Counted from the first letter of the stretch, positions 33,361-47,700 are shown. The stretch: DNA of 64,000 nucleotides from Bacteroidota bacterium (GCA_963169345.1 CAUJCT010000056.1:1-64000), one strand, 5' to 3'. The notes: generated by a model from the letters alone, not told the origin. Numbers and translations: made by a program.

Positions 33361-34461
33361 ATGACCAGTTTAAAAAATATACAAACAGAAGTAGATGCTT
33401 CATTTCTTTATGACCTGCTCGCTAAATCTGAGCAAGACCCGCATGTTGCAGACGTTTTCAGACAAATGAGTGAAATCGAACATGAACATGCTACTTTGTT
33501 CATGAAGAAAAATGGTATGGATTTATCAAAAATGCCAGGCCCTTCTTTCAGAGCTAAAACACTTAAAAAAATTGGTCAATTATTTGGCAATGATTATATA
33601 CTTGGTGTTTTACTGGATACCGAAAAGAGTATTAGCAATTCCATAGGTGCTGCGCGCAAACTTACTAAAACTGAAACATCCATTTCTGACACCGCTCACG
33701 TTACAATTCTAAAAAATATACTCAATCATTCCAAAACTGTGTCTGGTACAAGCCTTGCCAGATTTGAAAAAAGACATCGTTCCGTCGGTGGCAATGCACT
33801 CAGAGCTGCTGTTCTGGGAGGTAACGATGGACTAGTATCCAACTTTAGTCTGGTTATGGGTATTGCAGGTGCCAGCAGCGGTCAATCTGAAGTCCTTCTG
33901 GCTGGAATGGCAGGTTTACTGGCCGGTGCATTATCTATGTCACTAGGTGAGTGGATTTCAGTGAAAAGTTCACAGGAACTGTACGAAAATCAAATGGCTT
34001 TGGAAATGGAAGAACTGGAACACAATCCTGAAGGTGAACAAAAAGAACTGGCTTTAATCTACATTTCAAAAGGTATTCCTGAAGAACAGGCCAATCAAAT
34101 GGCTGCAGAAATCATGCGTGACAAATCCAAGGCACATGATGTATTAATCAAAGAAGAATTAGGAATCAATGCTGAAGAACTTCAGGGTTCTGCTATGGAA
34201 GCTGCTTTAACTTCATTCTTCTTATTTGCCATTGGCGCAATCATTCCGGTTATTCCGTTTTTCTTTTCAGGTGGCATTCAAGCTGTATTGCTTAGTGCCG
34301 GTTTAAGTGCAATAGGTTTATTCATCATTGGTGCAGCGATTACATTGTTCACCGGAAAATCTGTTTGGTTTTCAGGCATGCGTCAGGTTCTGTTTGGATT
34401 AGCTGCTGCAGCAATAACGTATGGCATAGGTAGATTGATTGGAGTTTCTGTATTGGGATGA
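33361..34461 (+). CDS. VIT1/CCC1-family metal transporter with ferritin-like N-terminus
   Basis: About 366 residues from the ATG at 33361; an in-frame ATG at 33343 adds six residues and overlaps the previous gene by 10 bases. Residues 1-130 look like a rubrerythrin/ferritin-like four-helix domain with 'EIEHEHATLFMKK' (Glu/His metal ligands). The rest is a VIT1/CCC1 membrane domain: 'AAVLGGNDGLVSNFSLVMGI', 'GALSMSLGEWISVKSSQELY' and about five membrane segments. Such proteins move Fe2+ or Mn2+ out of the cytoplasm or into storage. Substrate is not certain. It overlaps the next gene through ATGA. Confidence 0.9.
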   Translation: MTSLKNIQTEVDASFLYDLLAKSEQDPHVADVFRQMSEIEHEHATLFMKKNGMDLSKMPGPSFRAKTLKKIGQLFGNDYILGVLLDTEKSISNSIGAARKLTKTETSISDTAHVTILKNILNHSKTVSGTSLARFEKRHRSVGGNALRAAVLGGNDGLVSNFSLVMGIAGASSGQSEVLLAGMAGLLAGALSMSLGEWISVKSSQELYENQMALEMEELEHNPEGEQKELALIYISKGIPEEQANQMAAEIMRDKSKAHDVLIKEELGINAEELQGSAMEAALTSFFLFAIGAIIPVIPFFFSGGIQAVLLSAGLSAIGLFIIGAAITLFTGKSVWFSGMRQVLFGLAAAAITYGIGRLIGVSVLG

Positions 34462-35036
34462 TCCACAACTTTAATATTGAATTAGACCCTTTGAAAGGCC
34501 CTGTTTCTGCAGCGTTTGTAAATCAGAACTGCATTGACCTTCAAAGTGCATTCGATTATATACGCCATTTGCCTTATGGCAGAAATTCAGATAAGTCAAA
34601 TTTGTTGACTATATTTCAAGAGCAAAAAGGAACTTGCAGCACTAAACACGCTGCATTAAAACAAATGCTGGATGAGCAGGAATTTAAAGGGTTCGAATTG
34701 GTACTCGGTATTTTCAAAATGGATGAAACTTATCATGAAGGTGTTGGTGCACTTCTCAAAAATTATCACTTAAATTATATTCCTGAAGCACATAACTATT
34801 TGAAATTTCATGGCGAGATCATGGATTGTACCAGTATTACATCTACCCCTGACCAGTTTCAAAACAAACTCATGTTTGAAGAATATATTAGGCATGACCA
34901 AATCAATACATACAAGATTGAACTACATAAAAAATTTCTGTCCTTGTGGCTGGAAAGTGAAAAAAATAAAATCCCTTATACCCTTGAAGATATCTGGCAA
35001 ATTCGTGAAGCCTGTATTTCTGTTCTGAGTCAATGA
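34458..35036 (+). CDS. Transglutaminase-like hypothetical protein
   Basis: 192 residues. A Cys-His-Asp order typical of the transglutaminase-like fold is visible: Cys in 'KGTCSTKHAALKQML' (near 61), His in 'PEAHNYLKFHG' (near 113) and Asp in 'IMDCTS' (near 124). No signal peptide. Function unknown; the triad is my reading and needs structural comparison. It starts at the ATGA overlap with the VIT-type gene, the last gene of the xseA operon. Confidence 0.65.
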   Translation: MIHNFNIELDPLKGPVSAAFVNQNCIDLQSAFDYIRHLPYGRNSDKSNLLTIFQEQKGTCSTKHAALKQMLDEQEFKGFELVLGIFKMDETYHEGVGALLKNYHLNYIPEAHNYLKFHGEIMDCTSITSTPDQFQNKLMFEEYIRHDQINTYKIELHKKFLSLWLESEKNKIPYTLEDIWQIREACISVLSQ

Positions 35037-35159
35037 GCAATTGAAAAAACATGCTAGTATTTGGAATCTTACTATTAAACAACTAAAAGCAGTAGATTAT
35101 TAAAATTTAAGTACTTAAGGTCCATCAATGATTTTCTATGTTTGTATCTAAATTTTATC

Positions 35160-35696
35160 ATGCTCAATAAAGACACATACTACTATATCGATGGTCTTCA
35201 GTCAGAGAGACTATATACTCGCTTTTTAACTCTTGAGGATATTTCTCAATGGTCTGCTTTTTTTGACAGTAAAATCGCAACAGAATTTACAAAGGATTTT
35301 GGCCCAATAACTTCAGAAGAAAAAGGTAAAATCTGGATTGAAAAACAATTGAATCGATACGCTGAAAACAGATATGGATTGCAGGCTATTATACTTAAAT
35401 CGAATGGAAAACTCATTGGTCAGTGCGGTCTGCTGCATCAGATTGTCAATGGTAAAGATGAGCTGGAAGTTGGCTATCATTTTTTACCTGAGTACTGGGG
35501 TAATTCGTATGCTCCAGAAGCTGCTAAAACTTTTATGGAATTTGCCAAAACTCACAACTTGTCCGATTCAATCACTTCACTGATTGCTATCAACAATTTG
35601 AGATCACAGAGAGTAGCCGAAAAAAATGGCCTTCAAAGGGAACCTCAGACTACCTGGATGGACAAAGAAATTTATGTATACAGAAAAGCCTTTTAA
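35160..35696 (+). CDS. GNAT acetyltransferase of the RimJ/RimL type
   Basis: 178 residues from the ATG at 35160; a TTG at 35142 would give six more. 'SERLYTRFLTLEDISQWSAF' at the start, 'LIGQCGLLHQ' and 'ELEVGYHFLPEYWGNSYAPE' (acetyl-CoA binding region), then 'SLIAINNLRSQRVAEKNGLQ' are standard for GNAT enzymes acting on protein N-termini or small amines. Substrate unknown. Convergent with the giant repeat-protein gene, 31 bases apart. Confidence 0.9.
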   Translation: MLNKDTYYYIDGLQSERLYTRFLTLEDISQWSAFFDSKIATEFTKDFGPITSEEKGKIWIEKQLNRYAENRYGLQAIILKSNGKLIGQCGLLHQIVNGKDELEVGYHFLPEYWGNSYAPEAAKTFMEFAKTHNLSDSITSLIAINNLRSQRVAEKNGLQREPQTTWMDKEIYVYRKAF

Positions 35697-35727
35697 GTAC
35701 ACTAAACCAGCTTTAAACTAATTTATT

Positions 35728-38700
35728 CTATCGCAATACTGTCACTTCACCTTTGATGTAATGTATTCTTCCTTTATTGTCTTTTATCTGTACTAAATAT
35801 AAGTAAACACCATCCTGAACCATTTCACCTTGATACATTCCATCCCAGGATGTGAAATTTTTAACATCTAAAAGTTTTTCACCCCAGCGGTTAAATATCT
35901 GACAATTGATCCATACAATACCTAAACCTTCAATAGCAAATACATCATTATGTCCATCATCATTAGGAGAAAAAACTGAAGGAATATGATAAACAAATAA
36001 ATCAAGAACATTTAATAAGCCACTGCTGCTGTCAGTACAATTGTTATTGTCTTTAACAAATAACACAATCTTATAGCTACCAGGTTGCTTATAATTGTGA
36101 ATAGGATCTGTTAATGCTGACGAATCGTTATCCCCAAAATTCCAGTTCCATTTAACAATATTGCCCTTACTTCTGTCAATAAATTGAGCACTTGGGTCGC
36201 TCATATATAATTTGTCAGGACTAAAATCAAAATCTGCTACAGGAGGTTGATAAACTGTAATTGTATCTTTCAAATTCTGGACACAAAAAAACGAATTTTC
36301 AACCCTTAATTTAACCTCATATAAGCCACTTAACAGAATCACACTATCTTTTGGATTTGAATACTTCACAGAATTGATTTCCCATTCTATCTTGTCTTCA
36401 ATTTCTGTACTGAAGATGACTTTTAAAGGAGAACAACCATTCTCAGGTTGAAGTGTAATAGTATTATTCGGGGCTTTATTAACTGTCACAAAAACTGTAT
36501 CAGCTTCTGCACAATTATTCGAATTAACAATCGAATAAATAATTCTGTTTGACCCAATATTGGCTTTGTCAGGCATGAAATCACCATTTAATGATATATA
36601 TGCTTCCGACTTAAATGTACCGCCATTTTCAGCTACATTAATTTTTGCAGCTGATGCATTTTGACAGAAGGGACCTAAAGGCAATATCTGTGCATCCGGT
36701 TTCTTTAAAACAGATATTGTTATACTGTCAATATTGGAACACAGGTTAGCATCTGTATACTTGTATTTCACCTTATGAGCCCCAACTTTAGCTATCGATG
36801 GATAAAAGAGTCCATTGGAATCTACATAGGTTTGTTCTATGAATTTTCCACCAGTATTGATAAGTGCTGAAAGTTGTTGTGCCGATATATTTTCACAAAA
36901 AGGACCGGCACTTTTTATACTGGCATCTGGTAGGTCAAATACTCTGATTTTTACAGAGTCTCTGTTTGAACATCCCAATGAATTCGTATAATCATAATAG
37001 ACAGTTGATAAGCCAATATTTGCTGTTGCCGGATCAAAATCACCGCTGCCTGTCACGTAAACGCCTCCCGAATATGTACCCCCTGGATATGAATTATGTT
37101 GCAATAACTGAATTCCTGCGTTCTTACAGAATGGTCCGGCTGCTGCAATTTTCGCTGATGGAATGCTGTCAACTCTAATTGTGATAGAATCCGTATTCGT
37201 ACATGAACGTGAATCCGTAAAGGTATAATACACTTTATGAGTGCCTACTCCTGCTGTCAGAGGATTGAACGAACCACTGGAGTTGATGTAAGAACCTCCT
37301 GAATAGGTGCCTCCGGAATTAGATGCATGTTGAATGGTTTTCAATCCGGCGTTCTTACAGAATGGTCCGGCTGGCGCAATCTTAGCAGATGGTATGCTGT
37401 CAACTCTGATAGTTATAGAATCTGTGTTCGTACATGATCTTGAATCAGTGAAGGTATAATAAATCTTGTTATTGCCTATGCTTGCATTAGCTGGATTAAA
37501 TGAGCCACTGGAAGTAATGTATGAACCTCCTGAATACGTACCGCCAGCATTTGATGCGTGTTGAATCGTTTTCAATCCAGCGTTTTTACAAAATGGTCCG
37601 GCTGCTGCAATCTTAGCAGATGGTATACTATCCACTCTAACTGTGATGGAATCAGTATTCGTACATGAACGTGAATCTGTGAAGGTGTAGTACACTTTAT
37701 GAGTGCCCACTCCTGCTGTTAAAGGATTAAATGAGCCACCTGAATTGATATATGAACCACCTGAATAGGTACCTCCAGAATTCGATGCATGTTGAATTGT
37801 TTTCAGTCCCGCATTTTTACAGAATGGTCCAGCTGGCGCAATTTTAGCTGATGGAATGCTATCCACTCTAATAGTGATGGAATCCGTATTCGTACAAGAA
37901 CGTGAATCTGTGAATGTGTAGTATACTTTATGCGTACCTACTCCTGCAGTTAAAGGATTAAATGAACCACTTGAATTGATGTATGATCCTCCTGAATAGA
38001 TGCCGCCGGAATTAGATGCATGTTGAATGGTTTTCAATCCGGCGTTCTTACAGAATGGTCCTGCTGGCGCAATTTTAGCTGATGGAATGCTGTCAACTCT
38101 GACTGTAATAGAATCTGTATTCGAACATGATCTTGAATCTGTGAATGTGTAGTATACTTTATGCGTACCCACTCCAGCAGTTAAAGGATTGAACGAACCA
38201 CTAGAATTGATGTATGAGCCACCTGAATAAGTACCTCCTGAATTTGATGCGTGTTGAATCGTTTTCAATCCAGCGTTTTTACAGAATGGTCCGGCTGCTG
38301 CAATCTTAGCAGATGGTATGCTATCCACTCTCACTGTGATGGAATCCGTGTTCGTACATGATCTTGAATCTGTGAAGGTATAGTATACTTTATGTGTTCC
38401 AACTCCTGCTGTCAATGGATTGAACGAACCACTGGAGTTGATGTATGTACCTCCTGAATAAGTACCACCAGCATTGGATGCATGTTGTATTGTTTTTAAT
38501 CCTGCATTTTTACAGAACGGACCGGCTGCTGCAATTTTAGCAGATGGAATGCTATCCACTCTAATAGTGATGGAATCCGTATTCGTACAAGAACGTGAAT
38601 CTGTGAAAGTATAATATACTTTATGCGTACCAACTCCAGCAGTCAATGGATTGAACGAACCACCTGAATTAATATATGAACCACCTGAATATGTTCCTCC

Positions 38701-41700
38701 GGAATTAGATGCATGTTGAATGGTTTTCAATCCGGCGTTCTTACAGAATGGTCCTGCTGCTGCGATTTTAGCGGATGGTATGCTATCAACTCTAACTGTG
38801 ATGGAATCTGTGTTCGTACATGATCTGGAATCAGTGAAGGTGTAATAAATCTTGTTATTACCGATGCTTGCAATAGATGGATTGAATGAACCACTGGAAG
38901 TAATGTAAGAACCTCCAGAATAAGTTCCACCTGCATTTGATGCGTGTTGAATGGTTTTCAGTCCGGCATTCTTACAGAAAGGACCAGATGGTGCAATCTT
39001 AGCAGATGGTATGCTATCTACTCTAACTGTGATGGAATCTGTGTTCGTACATGAACGTGAATCTGTAAAGGTATAGTACACTTTATGAGTGCCTACTCCA
39101 GCAGTTAATGGATTGAATGAACCACTTGAGTTGATGTATGAGCCTCCTGAATACGTACCTCCGGAATTAGATGCATGTTGTATGGTCTTTAATCCAGCAT
39201 TCATACAGAATGGTCCAGATGGTGCAATCTTAGCAGATGGTATGCTGTCAACTCTGACTGTAATCGAATCCGTATTCGTACAAGAACGTGAATCAGTAAA
39301 TGTGTAATACACTTTATGAGTGCCCACTCCTGCTGTTAAAGGATTGAACGAACCACTTGAATTGATGTATGAGCCTCCTGAATAGGTGCCTCCTGAATTA
39401 GATGCATGTTGAATGGTTTTCAATCCTGCGTTCTTACAGAATGGTCCTGCTGCTGCGATTTTAGCAGATGGAATGCTGTCAACTCTGATAGTTATAGAAT
39501 CTGTGTTCGTACATGACCTGGAATCAGTGAAGGTATAATAAATTTTATTATTGCCTATGCTTGCATTAGCTGGATTGAACGAACCACCTGAATTGATGTA
39601 AGAGCCTCCGGAATATGTTCCACCGGCATTGGATGCATGTTGAATGGTTTTCAGTCCAGCGTTTTTGCAGAATGGTCCAGCTGGCGCAATTTTAGCGGAT
39701 GGTATGCTGTCAACTCTCACTGTGATGGAATCAGTATTCGTACATGAACGTGAATCTGTAAAGGTATAATACACTTTATGTATACCAACTCCTGCTGTCA
39801 GAGGATTAAATGAGCCACTTGAGTTGATGTATGAACCTCCTGAATAAGTTCCTCCAGAATTAGATGCATGTTGAATCGTTTTCAATCCAGCGTTCTTACA
39901 GAATGGTCCAGCTGGTGTTATCTTAGCAGATGGTATACTATCGACTCTAACTATGATGGAATCTGTGTTAGTACAAGAACGTGAATCTGTAAAGGTATAA
40001 TACACTTTATGTGTACCAACTCCTGCTGTTAAAGGATTGAACGAACCACTGGAAGTAATGTATGACCCCCCTGAATAAGTACCTCCGGAATTAGATGCAT
40101 GTTGAATCGTTTTCAGTCCTGCGTTTTTACAGAAAGGACCAGATGCTGCAATTTTTGCAGATGGTATACTGTCCACTCTAACTGTTATTGAATCCGTATT
40201 CGTACACGATCTGGAATCAGTGAAGGTGTAATAAATTTTGTTATTGCCTATGCTTGCATTAGCTGGATTGAATGAACCACTGGAAGTAATGTAAGAACCT
40301 CCTGAATAAGTACCGCCTGAATTTGATGCATGTTGAATCGTTTTCAATCCAGCATTTTTACAGAATGGTCCGGCTGCAGCTATTTTAGCAGATGGTATGC
40401 TATCCACTCTAACTGTGATGGAATCTGTGTTTGTACATGAACGTGAATCTGTAAAGGTATAATACACTTTATGTGTGCCCACTCCAGCAGTTAATGGATT
40501 GAATGAACCACCTGAATTGATGTAAGAACCTCCGGAATAAGTTCCACCTGCATTTGATGCGTGTTGAATCATTTTCATTCCGGCGTTTTTGCAGAATGGT
40601 CCTGCTGGCGCAATTTTAGCAGATGGAATGCTGTCAACTCTAATTGTGATGGAATCCGTATTCGTACATGAACGTGAATCTGTAAATGTATAATACACTT
40701 TATGTGTGCCCACTCCTGCAGTTAATGGATTGAATGAACCACTTGAATTGATGTAAGCGCCTCCTGAATATGTTCCGCCAGCATTGGATGCATGTTGAAT
40801 GGTTTTCAATCCGGCGTTCTTACAGAATGGTCCAACTGCAGCTATTTTAGCAGATGGAATGCTGTCAACTCTGATAGTTATAGAATCTGTGTTCGTACAT
40901 GATCTTGAATCAGTGAAGGTATAATAAATTTTATTATTGCCTATGCTTGCATTAGCTGGATTAAATGAGCCACTGGAAGTAATGTATGAGCCACCTGAAT
41001 AAGTACCTCCTGAATTTGATGCGTGTTGAATCGTTTTCAATCCAGCGTTCTTACAGAATGGTCCGGCTGCTGCAATTTTAGCAGATGGTATGCTATCTAC
41101 TCTAACTGTGATGGAATCCGTGTTCGTACATGAACGTGAATCTGTGAAGGTGTAGTACACTTTATGCGTACCTACTCCAGCAGTTAAAGGATTGAACGAA
41201 CCACTTGAATTGATATAAGAACCTCCTGAATAAGTTCCTCCAGAATTAGATGCATGTTGAATGGTTTTAAGTCCGGCGTTCTTACAGAATGGTCCAGCTG
41301 GTGTTATCTTAGCAGATGGTATACTATCGACTCTAACTATGATGGAATCTGTGTTAGTACAAGAACGTGAATCAGTAAATGTATAATACACTTTATGAGT
41401 ACCCACTCCAGCAGTCAGAGGATTAAACGACCCACTAGAATTGACATAAGAGCCGCCTGAATAAGTTCCACCTGCATTGGATGCGTGTTGAATCGTTTTC
41501 ATTCCGGCGTTTTTGCAGAATGGTCCTGCTGGCGCAATTTTAGCAGATGGTATACTATCTATAACAACTGAAATGGAATCAAATCCTACACAATAAAGTC
41601 CATTTGTTCTAAAATACACTTTGTTCACTCCAATATTACACTTTGATGGATCAAGAGTACCTAAAGAATCAACATAAGGACCTCCGTAAAAATAACCATC

Positions 41701-44700
41701 TTTATAATTGACTTTGAGTTGAACAGGTGCACTGTTTTTACAAAGGTTCTGAATAGTTGTAATTTGAATATCCGGAATTGAATCTACAAAGAAATTGGTT
41801 GTATCCTTATATATACAATTAAAACTATCCCTGGCTTGTCTAAATACGAAATTAGATCCTAATCCTGCATTTTTAACTTTTACCAAACCTGAACTATCTA
41901 CTGCAGAATTTCCATAAAAGAATCCTTTCTTAACAATTGCCTGAATTCTGAATGTATCCAATAAGGCACATACTCTGTATATTGGCAACAACAAGCTATC
42001 GTATGTTTTAATTCTGTTAACAGCAATAGTATCGAAATTACTTAAACAACCATATTTATCTTTGGCTCTAACAAAATACGAACCTGATGAATTTATCTTC
42101 TTAAATGAACTGGTAGAGTTATCATTCCAGACATAAGTGTAAGTCCTTTGAGAAGGCGGAGTGATGATTGAATGCGTTTTACTGCGGGTAATATAAAAAT
42201 TCCTAACCTTGTGTATGTTCTGATAAGAATAATTGCTGGACAACACACCTGCATGATTCCCGGGTGCTGTACGCGTAACATTATCAAAATAGGTATCGAT
42301 AAGCTTGTTATCTAAATAAAATTCAAATCTCTTGTTATTGTATCTTACTCTTAATGACCGCCAGCCTGAATTGGATAAACGTGTATTTAAATTGATTACT
42401 TTTAACTGAGATCCTCCCCAATACAACTGAATTCTGTTGGTATTAAGATATTCATCATAAAAGATGGAATAACCTCCGGAAGTATAAAAATTATAATTGG
42501 AAGGTTCTTGCGAGTTAAACAGATACATGGCGCTCCAGGTACCTTCATATCCATCGTTGTTTATGATATCAAACTCTGCACTTATATCAAAAGAATCTGT
42601 AATCTTTAAATTGGTTAGTGTATAGTCAATTGCACCAAATTCCGAACTTATTTCTTTTGTCAGCAAACTATATTTCAATGATGGAATATAAGAAGCTGAA
42701 GAAATCAATTTTCCAGTGAAACTTGTAGTGCCATCCATCGGTTCATAGACTATAAAAGGATTTGTATAACTTATTGTTGGACGCAATGTCAGTGAATCAT
42801 TGTGGCAGAAACTAGTATCCTGTCCCAGACTCAATTTAGGTATTGGATTAACCTGTACATATACACTGTCTTTATAGTCACAGGCGCTTCTCAACTTCAG
42901 AGTCAAATTGTCAAAATAGGCATCTGTACTGGTATTGGAGCCTCTGTTTAATACAAAAAGGCGAACTTTAACTTTCCTGGTATAACGGGGAACACTTCTG
43001 TTATGGGTAAATTTCTCCCATACATTAAGATTATTGATATATCCGCTATTGAAGGTGGCCAGTAAATTATTATTTTTATCATAGTATTCAACTGCGTATG
43101 CTATCTGATCACTGATGTCCTCTATGCGCGTTTTATACCATCCGGTAAATCCAATTTTTGCAATTCCGGAATCAATCTCTACTGAGTCTTTTGCGATATT
43201 TACAATCTGAAATAATTCTGCTTCACCTGAAGTAATTGCAGAATAAAAAAAGTATGTACTATCGTAGGCAACACTTGAACCCTGGTACCAGGTTCCTGTT
43301 TGGGCAGTCCATCCATTTGAAGTTAAATTCTGTTCAGCATTGGCATTCCTCAACAAATTTGGTCTGTCCCGCATTCTGTAGGTATATATGCCTGTTCGGT
43401 TGACTTTAATACTATCAGCAAAAGAACCCGTATTCCAATAACCACTTGAATGAGAATATACAGCTTTTAACCAAACACTTTGTCCTTCACAAAGCATAGT
43501 GTCACTGTTCTTCACTTCGAGCTTAGGAGAATAAGGTACTGTGACATATAATTCCATTGAGTCTTTTGTTTTCCTCGCATTGGCAAAAACCAACAACTTA
43601 ACTTTATAAGTTTTGGCTATATCAGCACTTGGATAAGTAAAGCTCGGATTGAGGGAAGCAGATGTCATTTTATTGTATCCAAAGTCCCACAAATAAGTTA
43701 TTGAATCACCTCTCGAAGAAGTATTGATAAATTCAATGCTATTTTCAGGACATGCTACATTGTAATAAAATGCGGCATTGGGTTGAAATATATCCACCGG
43801 TACACATGTTGAATCTGTGTTCTTTTTGGCTTCAACACTTAAATCTATTGTTCCTGTTGCTGATTCAGGTGTTATGACTTGTACATAATAAGTGCCCTTT
43901 TTAATACAATCTATTGTAAATGTAGTTTGTGAATTAGTGTTACATGGTGCAGCAGTTAAATTCTGACAATTGCCATAATAAGTTCTGTATCTTATTTCAG
44001 CAGGCTTAACACTTGTATTCTCAACTAGTTTAAACTCCAGATCCACTTTATCATTTCCTTTAAAATCTACTTTAAACCAGGTGCTCTTATACCCTTTTGG
44101 ACCAAACAGACAACCCATATCACTTCCATCTTCTCCATAGTCTGTTCCAATTGTTTTACAATGTACCAATCCGGTTGTGGTCACTTTTTCTAAAGTATCA
44201 ATTTCAATATCCAATGCATTGCTGCAATAATCTCCTCTGTGATAATCCAGATACATCACAGGCTGCAAATAATCCAAACAGGTTTGCGTATATCCATGAC
44301 AGGTTGGATTGAAATACAAATAATACCATCCGGGTTGAACACAAGCATATGATGTATATCCAAACTTTGAGGAAGATGTCTGAGACATAGTTACTAAACT
44401 CAATCCGTTTATTGAATCACCCGGTATAGTTTCTCTGAACAGACGCAATCCATTGACCCCATAAGATGAAAATCCGGGAAAATACCCTGAGTTATAAGTT
44501 AGCAATGCATTAGCAAACAAGTAACCGCTGGTATCTACCTTTATTTTATACCATACCGATTTACCACAATTGTATCCATAATATTTGTAATCAGCCGCAT
44601 CAACATTTGCATCTCCCATGTAATTACGCTCACCAACATATATCTGCCCGGCAACCAAGGTATTATTCTTTTGTACATTGACATTATTTTGTTGTATTTC

Positions 44701-47700
44701 AAGCATGAGATCATTCAGGTATACTATTGGATAACTACTAGGATTAGGCACATATACTCTGTATGAAATTTTTCTTGTATTAGATGGGACATTAAATGTT
44801 GTTCCCAAAACATACCATTGATTGGCCGTTACATTGGCAGCACCAGTGGATGAAGTGGAAATCAGATTGCCTGTTGAGTCGTAAAATAAAACTCTGAAAT
44901 CAACACCATTTGTACCACTTAAAGTCACATTCGACATGTAATTGCCTCCGAGTTTTAATTTGGCATTGCCCGCTTTTACAGCTTGTTCATAGTTCTTTAA
45001 ATCTATGTCCTGTTGTATATAGGGATTGCTCGTGTAATAACCATACATCATAAATGAATATGCATTAATAGTTGGAGCAGATGCAGTAGTGTTTAAAACA
45101 TAAGCATTGTTTATCCATCCTGTAGAGCCATACAAACCTGTTGGATTATATAATAAATTTGAAACTGTTTTTTGAGGAAACCTTGAAGCATTGCTGTAAT
45201 GATTGGAAAAGGTCGGAATTACTTTAGCTTTTGTTGTATCATACTTCACAGATAAACTGACATGGTGATTAAAATTAAAAGGCATATCACCATAATAATT
45301 ATTTACTTCTACTAATACATAGTAACGTCGTCTTGGGTTATTATCACAAATAGGAATATCTATTGTCGCCGTTAAAGCACTTGGATAATAACAATAACCC
45401 GAAATATCGTCCCTGGTTAAATACGTTAATCCATCTGCCAAAGTTGAATCTACACCGCCGTTTTTCCTTAATGAATCATAAGGAATATTGCCATCGACAT
45501 TTGAAACATAAACAGAATACCGAAGATGGGTAGTGACAGAATTGAAATTTTGAGAAAGAGTATTTAACTTAAAATTTAATTTCCCCGGGCCTTGGTGCGT
45601 AAATGTATACCAGATATTTCGTCGTGGTCCGTAATAGGCCATTGAATAATTTTGATTACCTATCTTATAGTAACTCGAATCGTATGGATTTAAACTTCCG
45701 GCACTGTCAATATACCTGTAAACATAAGGGTTGTAATAGGCATAACATACCGAATAAGTCGGATCCGAAGGCCATGCTCCGGTTCTGCAACTTAAAACAT
45801 CCTGTGAAGCCGGTAATAAACTGTCAATTGGGTTGACATCTCCAATTTTTCCATTATGCCAGGCACTATCTCCGGGAATTGCTCCAAAGTCATAAGCATT
45901 CTTTGCAAAATCAAATCTCGATTTCATCACACTATCCATGAAAATAGTTGGTGTAATGGTTGTTGAATATTGATAAGTTCTATTGATAAAATAGACCAAA
46001 GTGTATTCGCCTGGCTGCAATGAGCAATATTCTAAAAGGTGAGGATAGTAATTACAATTCTGAATAGGTGAAATTGAGTCTATTACCTTTGGATTTTTTC
46101 TGATGTTGGCCTTGTATAACTGAACTTTGTAATTATTGGCTCCGGAAACATTCGACTGAATAAAAGTCCATGAAGGCTTTGAAACTTTAAATGTATAATA
46201 AACAACATTAGTAGCAATGTTATAACAGATCTTTGACTTTGGAAAATCAATAAATGGGGTATCAAAATCACATTGGAAATACTCAGTTGGCAATACGAAT
46301 TTTGCCATTCTCTGAGGTAAACTTTTTACAGAACTATAATTAGCTGCATAAGACAATGGCTTATTTGCATTTACAAGGCTATCGACATTTGCTGCTTTCG
46401 CGGGGCTATTGTATTTCGGAAGTATTACATTGATTTTTCTGAAACTTAAATTTATCCTGTGAGGAAAAATATTTTGATAATATAATCTATAAGTATGATC
46501 ACCTCTTCTCGAAGAATCAAATCCAAGATTGTAATTATTGGAAACCATAATGGTATACCAACCTGGCTGCAATGGCTTGCAATCTGTAGTTGATCGAGAA
46601 TAGGATTGATTGCTGCATGTCCAGTCTCCTGAATTGTTGTACTTCCTTAAACTGCTCTTACCATTTCTTATATCACCCGTAAACAGACTCCATGTAGCGC
46701 CACCGTAAACATGACTATAATAGTCAATACCTATTGTTGCTACTGCCACCGAATCCATATAAAAAACGTGATAAGTGTTTCTCTTACCACAAAACACGCC
46801 ATCTATTGTATCTGGATTTTCCCTGCATGTAAAAGTATCCAATTGACCATAATAAGTGCCGGTATTGCCAAATTTGCCAAGATTTTCAGCTCTTGCATAG
46901 GTGCTGAATTTCGTCTTAGGGCTATAGTAATACATTGCAGGCTGTTCTTCATCAGAAATCGAATTCTGATCAAAATATGAAACCAAAGTATACTCTCCGG
47001 GTTCTACACAATAAGAAGCAGATGAAGTAGTTTTGCCAAAACAATTTGTATAAGGTCTCAGATTCTTCAATGTATCAGGATAAGAACTGTACATTTTATT
47101 ATCCCGAAGTTTTAAAGCATTGCCCTTATATAACCTATGATCTGTCACATAAACTCCTGTATATTTTGTCCTTAAATTAGTGATATAGATAGCCCCGCTG
47201 TCTTGCACACCATCTTTATTACCATCACCAACTTTGAAAACCCTGTACATAGCTTTTTTGAAGTTGGTGTCGCAATACGACTCAGGCATAATGGTATTCA
47301 TACATGTCACTGTATCTTTTCCCATCACCAAATACTGATTATTAGTTAATGGTGATAGAGTATCTGCTTTTACATTTACAGTATCTGCCCATTTTTTGCC
47401 ATATAATGAAAATCTGCTAACTGTAGGTAATTTAAATCTGTTGAGCTGGAGTATATAGTCGCGTCCTAAATGAGCATTTCCATAACAACCTGAATTGACT
47501 TTATAAACCGAATCTATACCTAAAACCTGAATTAAATATTCGCCCTTATCAAGACACATAAAGGTATTTCCATAATACCCTTTACCCGTAAAAACCAAAC
47601 TCGAACTGCTGACATCATTGCAGTTTCCGGTTGCGGTATCCTTGAAAATTCTGAAACCATATTCCGTATACAATTGAGAATTCCCATTACCTGGATAAGC

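Noticed and set aside
38727-39307. Short open frames on both strands inside the giant repeat array
   Set aside because: They are shadows of the repeated coding unit in other frames.
37171-41559. Regularly spaced repeats that could suggest a CRISPR array
   Set aside because: The unit is 231 bp, a multiple of three, stays in one long frame and has no unique spacers; it is protein-coding repetition.
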